The notes under the pieces: model-generated
Databases searched by the model: none
Told to the model about the DNA's origin: nothing
The model's input: the letters and a program-made list of their open reading frames with translations, nothing else
DNA from: CADEED01 sp043747835
Lineage (GTDB): Bacteria; Pseudomonadota; Gammaproteobacteria; Steroidobacterales; Steroidobacteraceae
Direction of reading: 5' to 3'
Assembly: GCA_043747835.1 (NCBI GenBank)
Contig: JAYTOK010000025.1
Span: 62,001 to 126,000 of the forward strand
Length of the DNA stretch: 64,000 nt
Program-made: the position numbers and the translations under genes
In this document: in pieces, positions 28,238-35,923 of the stretch
Layout of the letters: every line of letters begins with the position of its first letter
Numbering within the stretch: the stretch's first letter is position 1

Positions 28238-30808
28238 ATGTCCCCTTCCATGTCTCGTGTCCGGACCTCGCGCGGGCTCATGCTCGTCGCACCCTTCTTG
28301 GTTCTCTTCGGCTGCGATAAGCCACCCGAGAAAGCCGCACCGCCGGCGACGGCCGCCGCGGAAGATCCCGCCGCCGTCCATCCCGAGATCTGGCCTCAGC
28401 CGAAGTGGCCGCTCGCGCGCGATCCGCAGATCGAAGAGAAGATCGCCGCACTACTCGAGAAGATGACGGTCGAGGAAAAAGTCGGCCAGACGATCCAGGG
28501 CGACATCGCGAGCATCACGCCCGCGGACATGAAGAAATACCACCTGGGATCGGTCCTCAACGGTGGCGGCTCCGCACCAGGCAACGACGAGAAGGCGCCG
28601 CCCGCGAAATGGCTGAAGCTCGCCGACGAGTTCTACGCCGCGTCGATCGACACCAGCGATGGTGGCGTCGGCATCCCGATGATCTGGGGTACGGACGCGA
28701 TGCACGGCCACAGCAACATCGTCGGCGCCGTGCTCTTCCCGCACAACGTCGGCCTAGGCGCCACGCGCAATCCGAAGTTGTTAGCCGACATCGCGAAGGC
28801 GACCGCCGAGCAGGTGCGCACCACCGGCATCGACTGGACGTTCGCCCCCACGGTCACCGTCCCGCAGGACGATCGCTGGGGACGTGCGTACGAAGGCTAT
28901 TCCGAAGATCCGGGCGTCGTCGCCTCGTTCGCCGGCGTGTTCGTGAAGGGATTGCAGGGCGATCCGGCCGCGGCCGACTTCCTGAAAGCGCCGTACGTGA
29001 TTTCCTCGACGAAGCACTTCCTGGCCGACGGCGGCACCGAAAACGGCCGCGATCAGGGCGACGCGAAGATTCCGGAGACGGCGCTGCGCGACATCCACAA
29101 CGCGGGCTATGTCCCCGCGATCGAAGCTGGCGTGCAGACGATCATGATCTCGTTCTCGAGCTGGAACGGCGTGAAGCTGACGGGCCACAAAGGCCTGATC
29201 ACCGACGTGCTCAAGAACCGCATGAACTTCGACGGGTTCACCGTCGGCGACTGGAACGGCCACGGCCAGATCCCGGGATGCACGAACGACAACTGTCCGC
29301 AGGCGCTCAACGCCGGCCTCGACATGTACATGGCGCCGGACTCCTGGCGCGGTCTCTATGAAAACACCGTCAAGCAGGTGAAGGACGGCACGGTGCCGAT
29401 GGAGCGTCTCGACGACGCCGTCACGCGCATCCTGCGCGTGAAGTTCCGCGCGGGAATCTTCGAGGCGGGTGTGCCGTCAAAGCGTCCGCTCGCCGGCGAT
29501 TTCAAGAAGCTCGCGACGCCGGAGCAGAAGGCGCTCGCGCGCGACGCCGTGCGCCAGTCACTCGTGCTGATCAAGAACAACGGTGGCGTGCTGCCGTTCG
29601 CGTCTAACAAACACGTGCTCGTGACCGGCGACGGCGCCGACAACATCAGCAAGCAGTCGGGCGGCTGGACGATCACGTGGCAGGGAACGGGCCTGAACAA
29701 CAAGGACTTCCCGGGCGCGACGTCGGTGTTCGGCGGCGTGAAAGCGGCCGTGAAGGCCGGCGGCGGCAGCGCCGAGCTGTCGGCCGACGGTTCGTTCAAG
29801 AAGAAGCCAGATCTCGCGATCGTCGTGTTCGGCGAGAACCCGTACGCCGAGTTCCAGGGCGACCTCAAGGTTCTCACGCTGCCGGGTTCGAACACCCAGC
29901 ACCTCGAGATCATGGCGAAACTAAAAGCCGAAAACATTCCGATCGTCGCGGTCCTGCTGTCGGGTCGGCCGCTGTGGCAGAACCGCGAGCTCAATCTCGC
30001 GAGCGCGTATGTCGCCGCGTGGCTGCCGGGCACCGAAGGCGGTGGCATTTCCGACATGCTGTTTCGCAAGAAAGATGGCGCGGTGAACTACGACTTCACG
30101 GGAAAGATCGCGTTCTCGTGGCCGCGCGACGCAACAGGCGCAACGTTGAACGTCGGTCATGAACCTTACGAACCGCTGTTCCCGTTGGGGTACGGCTTGA
30201 GCTACGCCGCGCCGGCGGAAGTCGCCGCGCAGTCGGAGGATCCGGGCATTCCGGCGGAGCTCATGACGACGGGTTCGTACTTCGACAAGGGCGTCCCGGT
30301 GCAACCGTGGTCGCTGCGTGTGAGCAACGGCAGCGACACCACGCGCGTCACCACGACGCCGATCGAGGCGGTCGGTGGCCGCGTGAAGGTGAGCGCCGTC
30401 GACGATCAGGTGCAGGAAGGCGCGCGCCGCTTCCAGTTCGCGGGCGATGGCCCGGCGACGATCGCGCTATCGAGCGAAGGGTCGGTGGACGTGTCGCGCG
30501 AGACGAACGGCGACGTGATGTTGCTGATCCGTCTGCGACGCGACGCGGATGTCCCGCCGGACGTGAAGCTGGGCGTGAGCTGCGGCGCGGGCTGCGGCGG
30601 CTCGATCTCGTTCGCGGAAACGCTTAGCGCCGTTTCTGCCGCCAAGTGGCAGACCGTGGGCGTTTCTCTCAAGTGCTTCGCGAAGGCCGGAGCGGACGTG
30701 ACGAAGGTCAACGAGGCGCTGACGCTGAGCTCCGCGGGCAAGCTGGACGTGTCGCTCTCGCAGGTGAAGCTCGGCACCGTCGCGGACAAGGTAGTCAGCT
30801 GTAATTAA
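28238..30808 (+). CDS. GH3 beta-glucosidase, lipoprotein (ExoP-type)
   Basis: An 856-residue family 3 glycoside hydrolase. The N-terminus has a lipobox-like LVLFGC (Cys26), so it is probably membrane-anchored. The GH3 N-terminal barrel shows WGTDAMHGHSN, RWGRAYEGYSEDP, STKHFLADGG and FDGFTVGDWNGHGQ, where Asp338 is the nucleophile. The GH3 C-terminal domain follows (LVLIKNNGGVLPFA, SGRPLW, PLFPLGYGLSY), then an extra C-terminal beta domain of the ExoP type (about residues 690-856) with a CGAGCGG pair. It would release glucose from beta-glucans or glucomannan oligosaccharides. A GGGAG ribosome site lies just before the ATG. A terminator follows directly. Confidence 0.93.
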   Translation: MSPSMSRVRTSRGLMLVAPFLVLFGCDKPPEKAAPPATAAAEDPAAVHPEIWPQPKWPLARDPQIEEKIAALLEKMTVEEKVGQTIQGDIASITPADMKKYHLGSVLNGGGSAPGNDEKAPPAKWLKLADEFYAASIDTSDGGVGIPMIWGTDAMHGHSNIVGAVLFPHNVGLGATRNPKLLADIAKATAEQVRTTGIDWTFAPTVTVPQDDRWGRAYEGYSEDPGVVASFAGVFVKGLQGDPAAADFLKAPYVISSTKHFLADGGTENGRDQGDAKIPETALRDIHNAGYVPAIEAGVQTIMISFSSWNGVKLTGHKGLITDVLKNRMNFDGFTVGDWNGHGQIPGCTNDNCPQALNAGLDMYMAPDSWRGLYENTVKQVKDGTVPMERLDDAVTRILRVKFRAGIFEAGVPSKRPLAGDFKKLATPEQKALARDAVRQSLVLIKNNGGVLPFASNKHVLVTGDGADNISKQSGGWTITWQGTGLNNKDFPGATSVFGGVKAAVKAGGGSAELSADGSFKKKPDLAIVVFGENPYAEFQGDLKVLTLPGSNTQHLEIMAKLKAENIPIVAVLLSGRPLWQNRELNLASAYVAAWLPGTEGGGISDMLFRKKDGAVNYDFTGKIAFSWPRDATGATLNVGHEPYEPLFPLGYGLSYAAPAEVAAQSEDPGIPAELMTTGSYFDKGVPVQPWSLRVSNGSDTTRVTTTPIEAVGGRVKVSAVDDQVQEGARRFQFAGDGPATIALSSEGSVDVSRETNGDVMLLIRLRRDADVPPDVKLGVSCGAGCGGSISFAETLSAVSAAKWQTVGVSLKCFAKAGADVTKVNEALTLSSAGKLDVSLSQVKLGTVADKVVSCN

Positions 30809-30867
30809 TGGGGATATTCCCCATTTCCTAGCAAAAGGGGACGGACCTCACGGTGCGTCCCCTTTTT
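30807..30867. terminator. Double hairpin, bidirectional terminator
   Basis: The first hairpin is AATGGGGA-TAT-TCCCCATT (30807-30825). The second has arms AAAAGGGGACG (30833-30843) and CGTCCCCTTTT (30856-30866) with T-runs on both strands. It lies between the stop of the GH3 gene (+) and the stop of the convergent zinc-finger gene (-), so it can end both transcripts. Confidence 0.8.
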
Positions 30868-30885
30868 CATGCGCCCGAGAATTTT

Positions 30886-31152
30886 TCAGCGCAGCTGCGA
30901 GTCCTTGCTGCCGCGGCGGTTGTACCCCGCGTTGTGCACGGCTTCCTTGTCCTTCGCCTCCTGACAAGGGAGGCACAGCCGCACGCCCGGGATCGCGGCA
31001 CGCCGCGCTTCCGGAATCGCCGCGCCGCATTCCGCGCACGACTCGAGCGACGGGCCAGTCGGTAACTGGCTCTTCGCACGTTGGATCGCGTCCTTCACCG
31101 TCGCGTCGATCTGATCCTGTACGGCGCCATCGCCGGCCCAGCCCGTAGCCAT
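30886..31152 (-). CDS. DksA/TraR-family C4 zinc-finger protein
   Basis: An 88-residue protein resembling E. coli YbiI/TraR. The four cysteines form CAECG...VRLCLPCQE, a C4 zinc finger of DksA type, near residues 39-63. The N-terminal part (AVQDQIDATVKDAIQRAKSQL) is a short amphipathic helix rather than the long DksA coiled coil, so it is a short TraR-like form. Such proteins bind RNA polymerase through the secondary channel, or may only be structural relatives. It converges on the GH3 gene across a hairpin. A GGGGCCGGACCCC stretch (31226-31238) lies beyond its start. Confidence 0.83.
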   Translation of the reverse strand: MATGWAGDGAVQDQIDATVKDAIQRAKSQLPTGPSLESCAECGAAIPEARRAAIPGVRLCLPCQEAKDKEAVHNAGYNRRGSKDSQLR

Positions 31153-31237
31153 GTGTCACCTCACTCCAGGCTGCTATTGATGATCGCGCGCGCGCGCCAT
31201 TTCAAGTGATGGTGAGCTGAAAACTGGGGCCGGACCC

Positions 31238-31969
31238 CTATTTCACCGCCGCCTCGGCCACCGGGCGCATCGCCTTGTAGCCCTCCGCCGTCGGATGCAC
31301 CTCATCTTTGGCGAATGCGAGGTTCACCCCACGCTTCCCGTCCGACAGCACCGCCGCGTAGTCCGCGAACGTCGCGCCGATCTGCTTCGCATACCCGCGC
31401 AGCCAGTCGTTCAGCGCGACCACCGACTCGCGCGGCTTCAACTCCGGCTTCCACCAGTACTTCGAGGCCGGCGGACTCGCGCCGAGCGCGACGCGAATCC
31501 CATGTGCCTTCGCGATCTCGCACATCGCCATGAAGTTGTTCTTCGTATCCTGAAGACTCATCGGCCCGGTGTTGCCCGCGATGTCGTTCGTGCCCGCCAT
31601 GATGTGCACGACGCGCGGCTTCAGCGCGATGACGTCCGAGTGCATGCGCACGAGCATCTGCGGCGTCGTTTGCGCGCTGATGCCGCGCCCGACGATGCCG
31701 CTCGAGAAGAACGCCGTGTCCGCACGCGCCCACCCCTCGGTGATCGAATCTCCCATGAACACGACTTCGACTTTGGCGCCGCTCGCGAGTAGTTTGGCGT
31801 TCTCCTCGCGGTAACAGGCGAGCCAGGCCCAGTCGGTGAGCAGCAACGGGGGCTGCAGCGCGGGCGCGGTCTTGGGCTGGTTTCCGCAACCCTCGGGCAC
31901 CTGCGAGAGAGCCGGCAGCGCGAGACCCGCGCCAACGGCGATCAACGAACGACGGCTGAATTGATTCAC
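31238..31969 (-). CDS. Tat-exported SGNH/GDSL-type hydrolase
   Basis: A 243-residue esterase-fold protein. The N-terminus SRRSLIAVGAGLALPAL looks like a Tat signal. The SGNH blocks are all visible: FMGDSITEGW (Ser nucleophile), GRGISAQTTPQML (Gly), MAGTNDIAG (Asn) and KDEVHPTAEGY (Asp/His). Family members deacetylate sugars or act on phospholipids. The context of glycosidases and sugar transporters makes a carbohydrate acetylesterase possible, since plant mannans are often acetylated; this is inference. It is 70 bp downstream of the sugar-porter MFS gene on the same strand and could be co-transcribed with it. Confidence 0.87.
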   Translation of the reverse strand: MNQFSRRSLIAVGAGLALPALSQVPEGCGNQPKTAPALQPPLLLTDWAWLACYREENAKLLASGAKVEVVFMGDSITEGWARADTAFFSSGIVGRGISAQTTPQMLVRMHSDVIALKPRVVHIMAGTNDIAGNTGPMSLQDTKNNFMAMCEIAKAHGIRVALGASPPASKYWWKPELKPRESVVALNDWLRGYAKQIGATFADYAAVLSDGKRGVNLAFAKDEVHPTAEGYKAMRPVAEAAVK

Positions 31970-32039
31970 GACGCCCCCTTCTGTGAAGAAAGCTCGAATA
32001 TCGCGAGCCTCGCGACAAACCGCAAGGCCGTCGCCGGAT

Positions 32040-33371
32040 TCAGCGTTCGAGCGTCTCCTGCATCGACTCGAGCTTCACGCCGCGCGTCTCCGGGAACATC
32101 GCGAGCACCACGAAGAACTGCACCACCATGCACAGCGAGAAGAACACGAACGGCAGCGCCTGCGTATGCACGGCGACCATGAGAAAGGCCTGGCCGATGA
32201 TCGTGTTCATGCCCCAGTGCGTCGCGCTGCCGAGCGCCTGCCCGCGCGAACGCACGGCCGTCGGGAAGATCTCCGCGAGATAGACCCAGATCACGGCGCC
32301 TTGCGAGAACGCGAAGAACGCGATGAAGACGATCAGGCACGCGAGAAGCCAGCCCTTGCCCTGTCCCGTCGCGAAGATCAGCGCCACGCCGGCCAGCGCG
32401 ATCGCGGTGCCGACGGAGCCGATCAACAGTAGTTTGCGGCGACCGACCCGGTCGATCACGCGCAGCGCGATGACCGTTGCGATGAGGTTCGCGGCTCCGA
32501 TCGCGACGCTCTGCAGGTCGTTCGACAGCCCGCTGAATCCCGCGGCGGCGAAGATGTCCTTGAGGTAGTAGAGGATCGCGTTGATGCCGGAGAGCTGGTT
32601 GAACGTCGCGATGAGGATCGCGAGGATGATCGGCTTGCGGTGCGCGGCGACGAACAGCTTCTGCGCGGAGTGCGCGCGCGCGTCGGCAGCCGCGTGCTCG
32701 AACTCCGCGAGCATCGCGCTCGTGTCCTGCACACCGACCCGCTCGAGACTTTCCTTCGCCTCGGCGAGGCGCCCGCGCTGCGCCAGCCACCGCGGGCTTT
32801 GCGGGATCGTGTACATCATGAAGATGAACAGCAGCGCCGGGGCCGCCGCGATGCCCAACTTGATGCGCCACGGATCGCTGCCGTCCGCGACGAATTGAAC
32901 GAGCGCGTTGCTCAGGAAGGCGAGCAGGATGCCGAGCACGATGTTGAACTGGAACAGGCCGGTGAGCCGACCGCGGTGTTCGGCGGGCGCGATCTCGGAG
33001 ATGTAGACAGGCGCGAGGACCGACGACGCGCCGATCGCGAGACCGCCGATGAAGCGGAACACGTAGAACGACTCGAGGTTCCAGCAGAACGCGGAGCCGA
33101 GCGCGGAGACGAGGTACAGGTAGCCCACGGCCTTCAGCGCATCGCGCGATCCGTAGACATCGCCCGGTTTGCCCGCGACGAGCGCGCCGATGAAGGTGCC
33201 GACGAGACCGCTCGCGACCGAAAAGCCCGCCCAGAAACTTCCGGGGTCGAGGTGGAAGACGTGGCGGACGGAATCCGTGACGCCCGAGATCACGACAGTG
33301 TCGAATCCGAACAGCAGACCCGCGAGACTCGCGGTGACGATGACGCCAAGATTCCGGCTCGAAGCGGCCAT
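32040..33371 (-). CDS. MFS sugar porter (SP family)
   Basis: A 443-residue, 12-helix transporter of the sugar-porter family (XylE/GalP type). Signatures include GLLFGFDTVVISGV in helix 1, GRLTGLFQFNIVLGI, PQSPRWLAQRGR after helix 6, NQLSGINAILYYLKDIF in helix 7, and DRVGRRKLLLIGS between helices 8 and 9. It imports a hexose or pentose with protons. The ATG at 33371 is preferred, with AGGGGG 6 bases upstream; an upstream in-frame ATG at 33455 would run through the regulatory site at 33423. It is divergent from the NTF2-like gene with that dyad element between them. Confidence 0.92.
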   Translation of the reverse strand: MAASSRNLGVIVTASLAGLLFGFDTVVISGVTDSVRHVFHLDPGSFWAGFSVASGLVGTFIGALVAGKPGDVYGSRDALKAVGYLYLVSALGSAFCWNLESFYVFRFIGGLAIGASSVLAPVYISEIAPAEHRGRLTGLFQFNIVLGILLAFLSNALVQFVADGSDPWRIKLGIAAAPALLFIFMMYTIPQSPRWLAQRGRLAEAKESLERVGVQDTSAMLAEFEHAAADARAHSAQKLFVAAHRKPIILAILIATFNQLSGINAILYYLKDIFAAAGFSGLSNDLQSVAIGAANLIATVIALRVIDRVGRRKLLLIGSVGTAIALAGVALIFATGQGKGWLLACLIVFIAFFAFSQGAVIWVYLAEIFPTAVRSRGQALGSATHWGMNTIIGQAFLMVAVHTQALPFVFFSLCMVVQFFVVLAMFPETRGVKLESMQETLER

Positions 33372-33422
33372 GGTTTCCCCCTGATTGCGTCGCGCCTCTA
33401 TAAAGATGAGCGGGCGCGAATT

Positions 33423-33449
33423 ATGAAACTTGCTTTGGTTATAGTACGG
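33423..33449 (+). promoter_or_regulatory. Dyad operator/promoter element (glycan regulon), site 4
   Basis: The element reads ATGAAACTTG, CTTTGGTTATAGT, ACGG in order and matches the element before the GH2 gene (23084-23110) at 23 of 27 positions. TATAGT at 33440-33445 fits a -10 box for the NTF2-like gene, whose ATG follows 25 bases later. On the other strand TTTATA (33401-33406 region) could serve the MFS gene. Confidence 0.6.
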
Positions 33450-33470
33450 GATCATCGAGGAAGACGAAAC

Positions 33471-33917
33471 ATGCGCAAAGCTCTAACAACGCTGCTCGCA
33501 TCGCTCGTGTGCGGCGCTGTGCCCGGCGGCGCTTGGGCAGACTCCGGCAATGCGACGGTAGTCGCGCTGATCCGCAAGCTCGAGCAACAGCGCATCGACG
33601 CCGGCCTGCGCAAGGATGTTGCCGCGCTCGAAGCCACGACAGCCGATGACTATCTGCAGATTGACATGGCCGGCAACGTGCGCGACAAGGCGACGCAGAT
33701 GAAACGCATCGCGTCGTCGGAAGTGAAGATGGATTCGAACACTTTGGATGATGTCGTCGTGAGGGTTTACGGAGAGACGGCCGTTGTCACCGGTCGCGCG
33801 ACGGCGGTCGGCACGATCCGCGGCGAACCGTATCCGCGCATTCGTTACACTCGCGTCTACGTGAAGCGGGATGACGCCTGGAAAGTCGTGCTGTTCCAGC
33901 AGACGCGTACCGACTGA
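33471..33917 (+). CDS. Secreted NTF2-like (DUF4440/SnoaL) protein
   Basis: A 148-residue exported protein with a signal peptide (LTTLLASLVCGAVPGGAWADS). The mature part is a cystatin-like NTF2 fold of the DUF4440 type: RIDAGLRKDVAALEATTADDYLQIDMAGN, then YGETAVVTGRATAVG and RYTRVYVKRDDAWKVVLFQQT. The family includes isomerases and many non-catalytic ligand binders. The ATG follows GAGGAAG at a good distance. It is divergent from the sugar-porter MFS gene and shares its upstream element with the GH2 gene, so it likely belongs to the same regulon. Its function is unknown. Confidence 0.83.
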   Translation: MRKALTTLLASLVCGAVPGGAWADSGNATVVALIRKLEQQRIDAGLRKDVAALEATTADDYLQIDMAGNVRDKATQMKRIASSEVKMDSNTLDDVVVRVYGETAVVTGRATAVGTIRGEPYPRIRYTRVYVKRDDAWKVVLFQQTRTD

Positions 33918-33929
33918 CTCACGCCGCGA

Positions 33930-34055
33930 CTAGATAGCGCAGACAGCGTTCACGGCCAGACGGGGGTCATCATCGGCGAACGCCGCGCCAGCCAACAACA
34001 GCAGGACCACGAAGACGATCACGCGCATCGCGCGGCTTTCCGACTCTGTGTGCAT
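33930..34055 (-). CDS. Possible small exported peptide or gene remnant
   Basis: A 41-codon frame whose ATG overlaps the stop of the upstream LprI/ankyrin gene by one base (TGATG). It encodes a hydrophobic signal-like stretch, MRVIVFVVLLLLAGAAFA, followed by only about 14 residues. An internal ATG at 34028 starts the signal segment directly. It may be a very small secreted peptide made by coupled translation, or the 5' remnant of a lost gene. There is no homology that I recognise. Confidence 0.3.
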   Translation of the reverse strand: MHTESESRAMRVIVFVVLLLLAGAAFADDDPRLAVNAVCAI

Positions 34056-35800
34056 CAGCGAGGCCCCAATCGATGCAGGTAGCGCTCGCGCGCGGAAGTG
34101 AATTCGGCGATGCAATCCACTTGCGCCAACCCACTCTTGGTGCCGCACCGCCCCGCTCGCCTCGAGTTCCAGAACTTCTGCTCTTGCCGCAGATTCGCGC
34201 CGACGACCGGCAACGCGCGCTCAAATGCACGCGCCATTTCCGCATCGAGCATGCGCAGCGTTTCGTTCGCGCAGATCGCCTTCTCGACGCCACTCCTTGC
34301 GCACTTGCAATCGAATCCTGGTGCGTCGGCGAAACCCCCCGCCCCTGCCGCCAGCTCGTCGAGCGGCGTGCGTTGTTGCTCGGGCGTCAGGCGCGGATTG
34401 TTGACGAGATATCGCGCGCCTCGTTCGGGCGTACTGTCGATGTCCTTGAGTTTCGCCCCCGCATCGAGCAGCGCTTTCATGACCAATGGACTCGCGTTCT
34501 CGGCGGCGTACAACAATGCGGTCCGCTGGCCGCGTTCGATCTCGTAGCCGCAATCACGCAACGAATCGGTTATCGCGTTCGGATCCGCCCCTCGCGACAG
34601 CAACTCACGAACGTGATCGAGACGATTCATGTGCGCCGCCATCATGAGGCTGGTCTTTCCAAACCTGTTGACGTAGCGGAAATCCAACGGGTCGGGAGCC
34701 GTTTCGAAGTCGGTCGCATCGCTCGCCCGCACCCGGATCCACGAGCTGAGGAGGTTCTCGACGATCATGTCGCTCTCCGATTGCGCCTCCCTCGCCGACA
34801 AGCCGAACTTTTCGACGAGGTAGTTTGCATAGGCGCGCCGCGCTGGCGCGACTGCCTCGCGCAACGTGAGCTGTTCGCGCCAACTCCAGGAATCGCCCGA
34901 GCCCCACGCTTCCAGAAATTCCCAGAACTCGGGCGTATCACCGCCGCCGCGAGGAATCAACGCACGATCGTCCATGAAGACGAACGCCCACGGCCGCACA
35001 GCCGCCAGCGACAGCCACTCGCTTGCGCGGTGGTCGTGCGCACCGCCCGCACGGCTCGTGCCGCAGGTGTCGGTGCTCGAGGTGCCGATGAAATCCAGGG
35101 ACGTCATCAACGCGCCGATTTCGGGTACGGCGAACATCTCGCTCTTGATGGGTTTCGGATCCTCACTCGAGATCCGGCACACGATCGGAAACTCATTGCT
35201 TCCGTCGAAGCGCGCGACGACGAGATCCGCGGTCGCCGCGCTTTCGCCTCGGGTTGCGACATAGTAGAACCGGTCGCGCCAGCGAATGACGCGCAAGGGA
35301 TGGAAACGGTGGTACGCGAGTTTGAGATCGTACCGCGGGAAGAATCGAAATCCGCCCGCGGGCACCGGGGCCTGCCGGTAGCGGTCGACGAGACTCTGCT
35401 CGATCAGTTCGGTGACGGCCTTCTCGGAAGGAACGACGAGCCCATCGAAACCTTCTTCATCGCGGAAAAAGCGGCCCGTGACCACGACGCGCTCAGGCTC
35501 CCCGTCTCCGTCCAAGTCCAGACTCTTGCGATAGAGGTTGCCGAAGCCGGGCTGGCTCGTTTCCCAGTCGATCGATTCGACTCCTAGGTCCGCAGGGGTC
35601 AGCGCGATCTCGCTCGCGAGGTCGGAGTCAAACCATCTCCGCGTCGCTGCCAGGACCGCATCGCAGAGCTCGGTTTCCCGGCTCTCCGTCAGCGCAGGGC
35701 TGGCAGGCTGCCGCGGCGACCATCGCTGTCCCGCCGACGCACCCGGCGCGCCAGAGGCCACCGCGCAGGTCAAACTCAAGATTGCCAGCAGGATACGCAT
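34055..35800 (-). CDS. Secreted ankyrin-repeat protein with C-terminal LprI/DUF1311-like domain
   Basis: A 581-residue exported protein. A signal peptide (MRILLAILSLTCAVASGAPG) precedes a long unassigned region that contains a DLDGDGEPERVVVTGR segment (VCBS-like Asp-rich strand). Residues about 380-470 hold ankyrin-type repeats (GKTSLMMAAHMNRLDHVREL, QRTALLYAAENASPLVMKAL). The C-terminal about 90 residues have the LprI/DUF1311 pattern: FDCKCARSGVEKAICANETL...ARAFERAL, with paired cysteines and a final CIAEFTSARERYL. LprI domains occur in lysozyme-inhibitor-like lipoproteins. The ATG at 35800 is chosen for its signal peptide. The combination of parts is unusual. Confidence 0.75.
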   Translation of the reverse strand: MRILLAILSLTCAVASGAPGASAGQRWSPRQPASPALTESRETELCDAVLAATRRWFDSDLASEIALTPADLGVESIDWETSQPGFGNLYRKSLDLDGDGEPERVVVTGRFFRDEEGFDGLVVPSEKAVTELIEQSLVDRYRQAPVPAGGFRFFPRYDLKLAYHRFHPLRVIRWRDRFYYVATRGESAATADLVVARFDGSNEFPIVCRISSEDPKPIKSEMFAVPEIGALMTSLDFIGTSSTDTCGTSRAGGAHDHRASEWLSLAAVRPWAFVFMDDRALIPRGGGDTPEFWEFLEAWGSGDSWSWREQLTLREAVAPARRAYANYLVEKFGLSAREAQSESDMIVENLLSSWIRVRASDATDFETAPDPLDFRYVNRFGKTSLMMAAHMNRLDHVRELLSRGADPNAITDSLRDCGYEIERGQRTALLYAAENASPLVMKALLDAGAKLKDIDSTPERGARYLVNNPRLTPEQQRTPLDELAAGAGGFADAPGFDCKCARSGVEKAICANETLRMLDAEMARAFERALPVVGANLRQEQKFWNSRRAGRCGTKSGLAQVDCIAEFTSARERYLHRLGPR

Positions 35801-35923
35801 CGCATCTCCCTCACCCGTGACCGGACTATCGGCGCCGAAACAGGCAGCCCGCCAGCGCAATCGTGGCGAATTGTGAAGCGTACCGTCCGTGCCTAGCTAG
35901 CATCTGCCCTGTAAGATTCCGGC

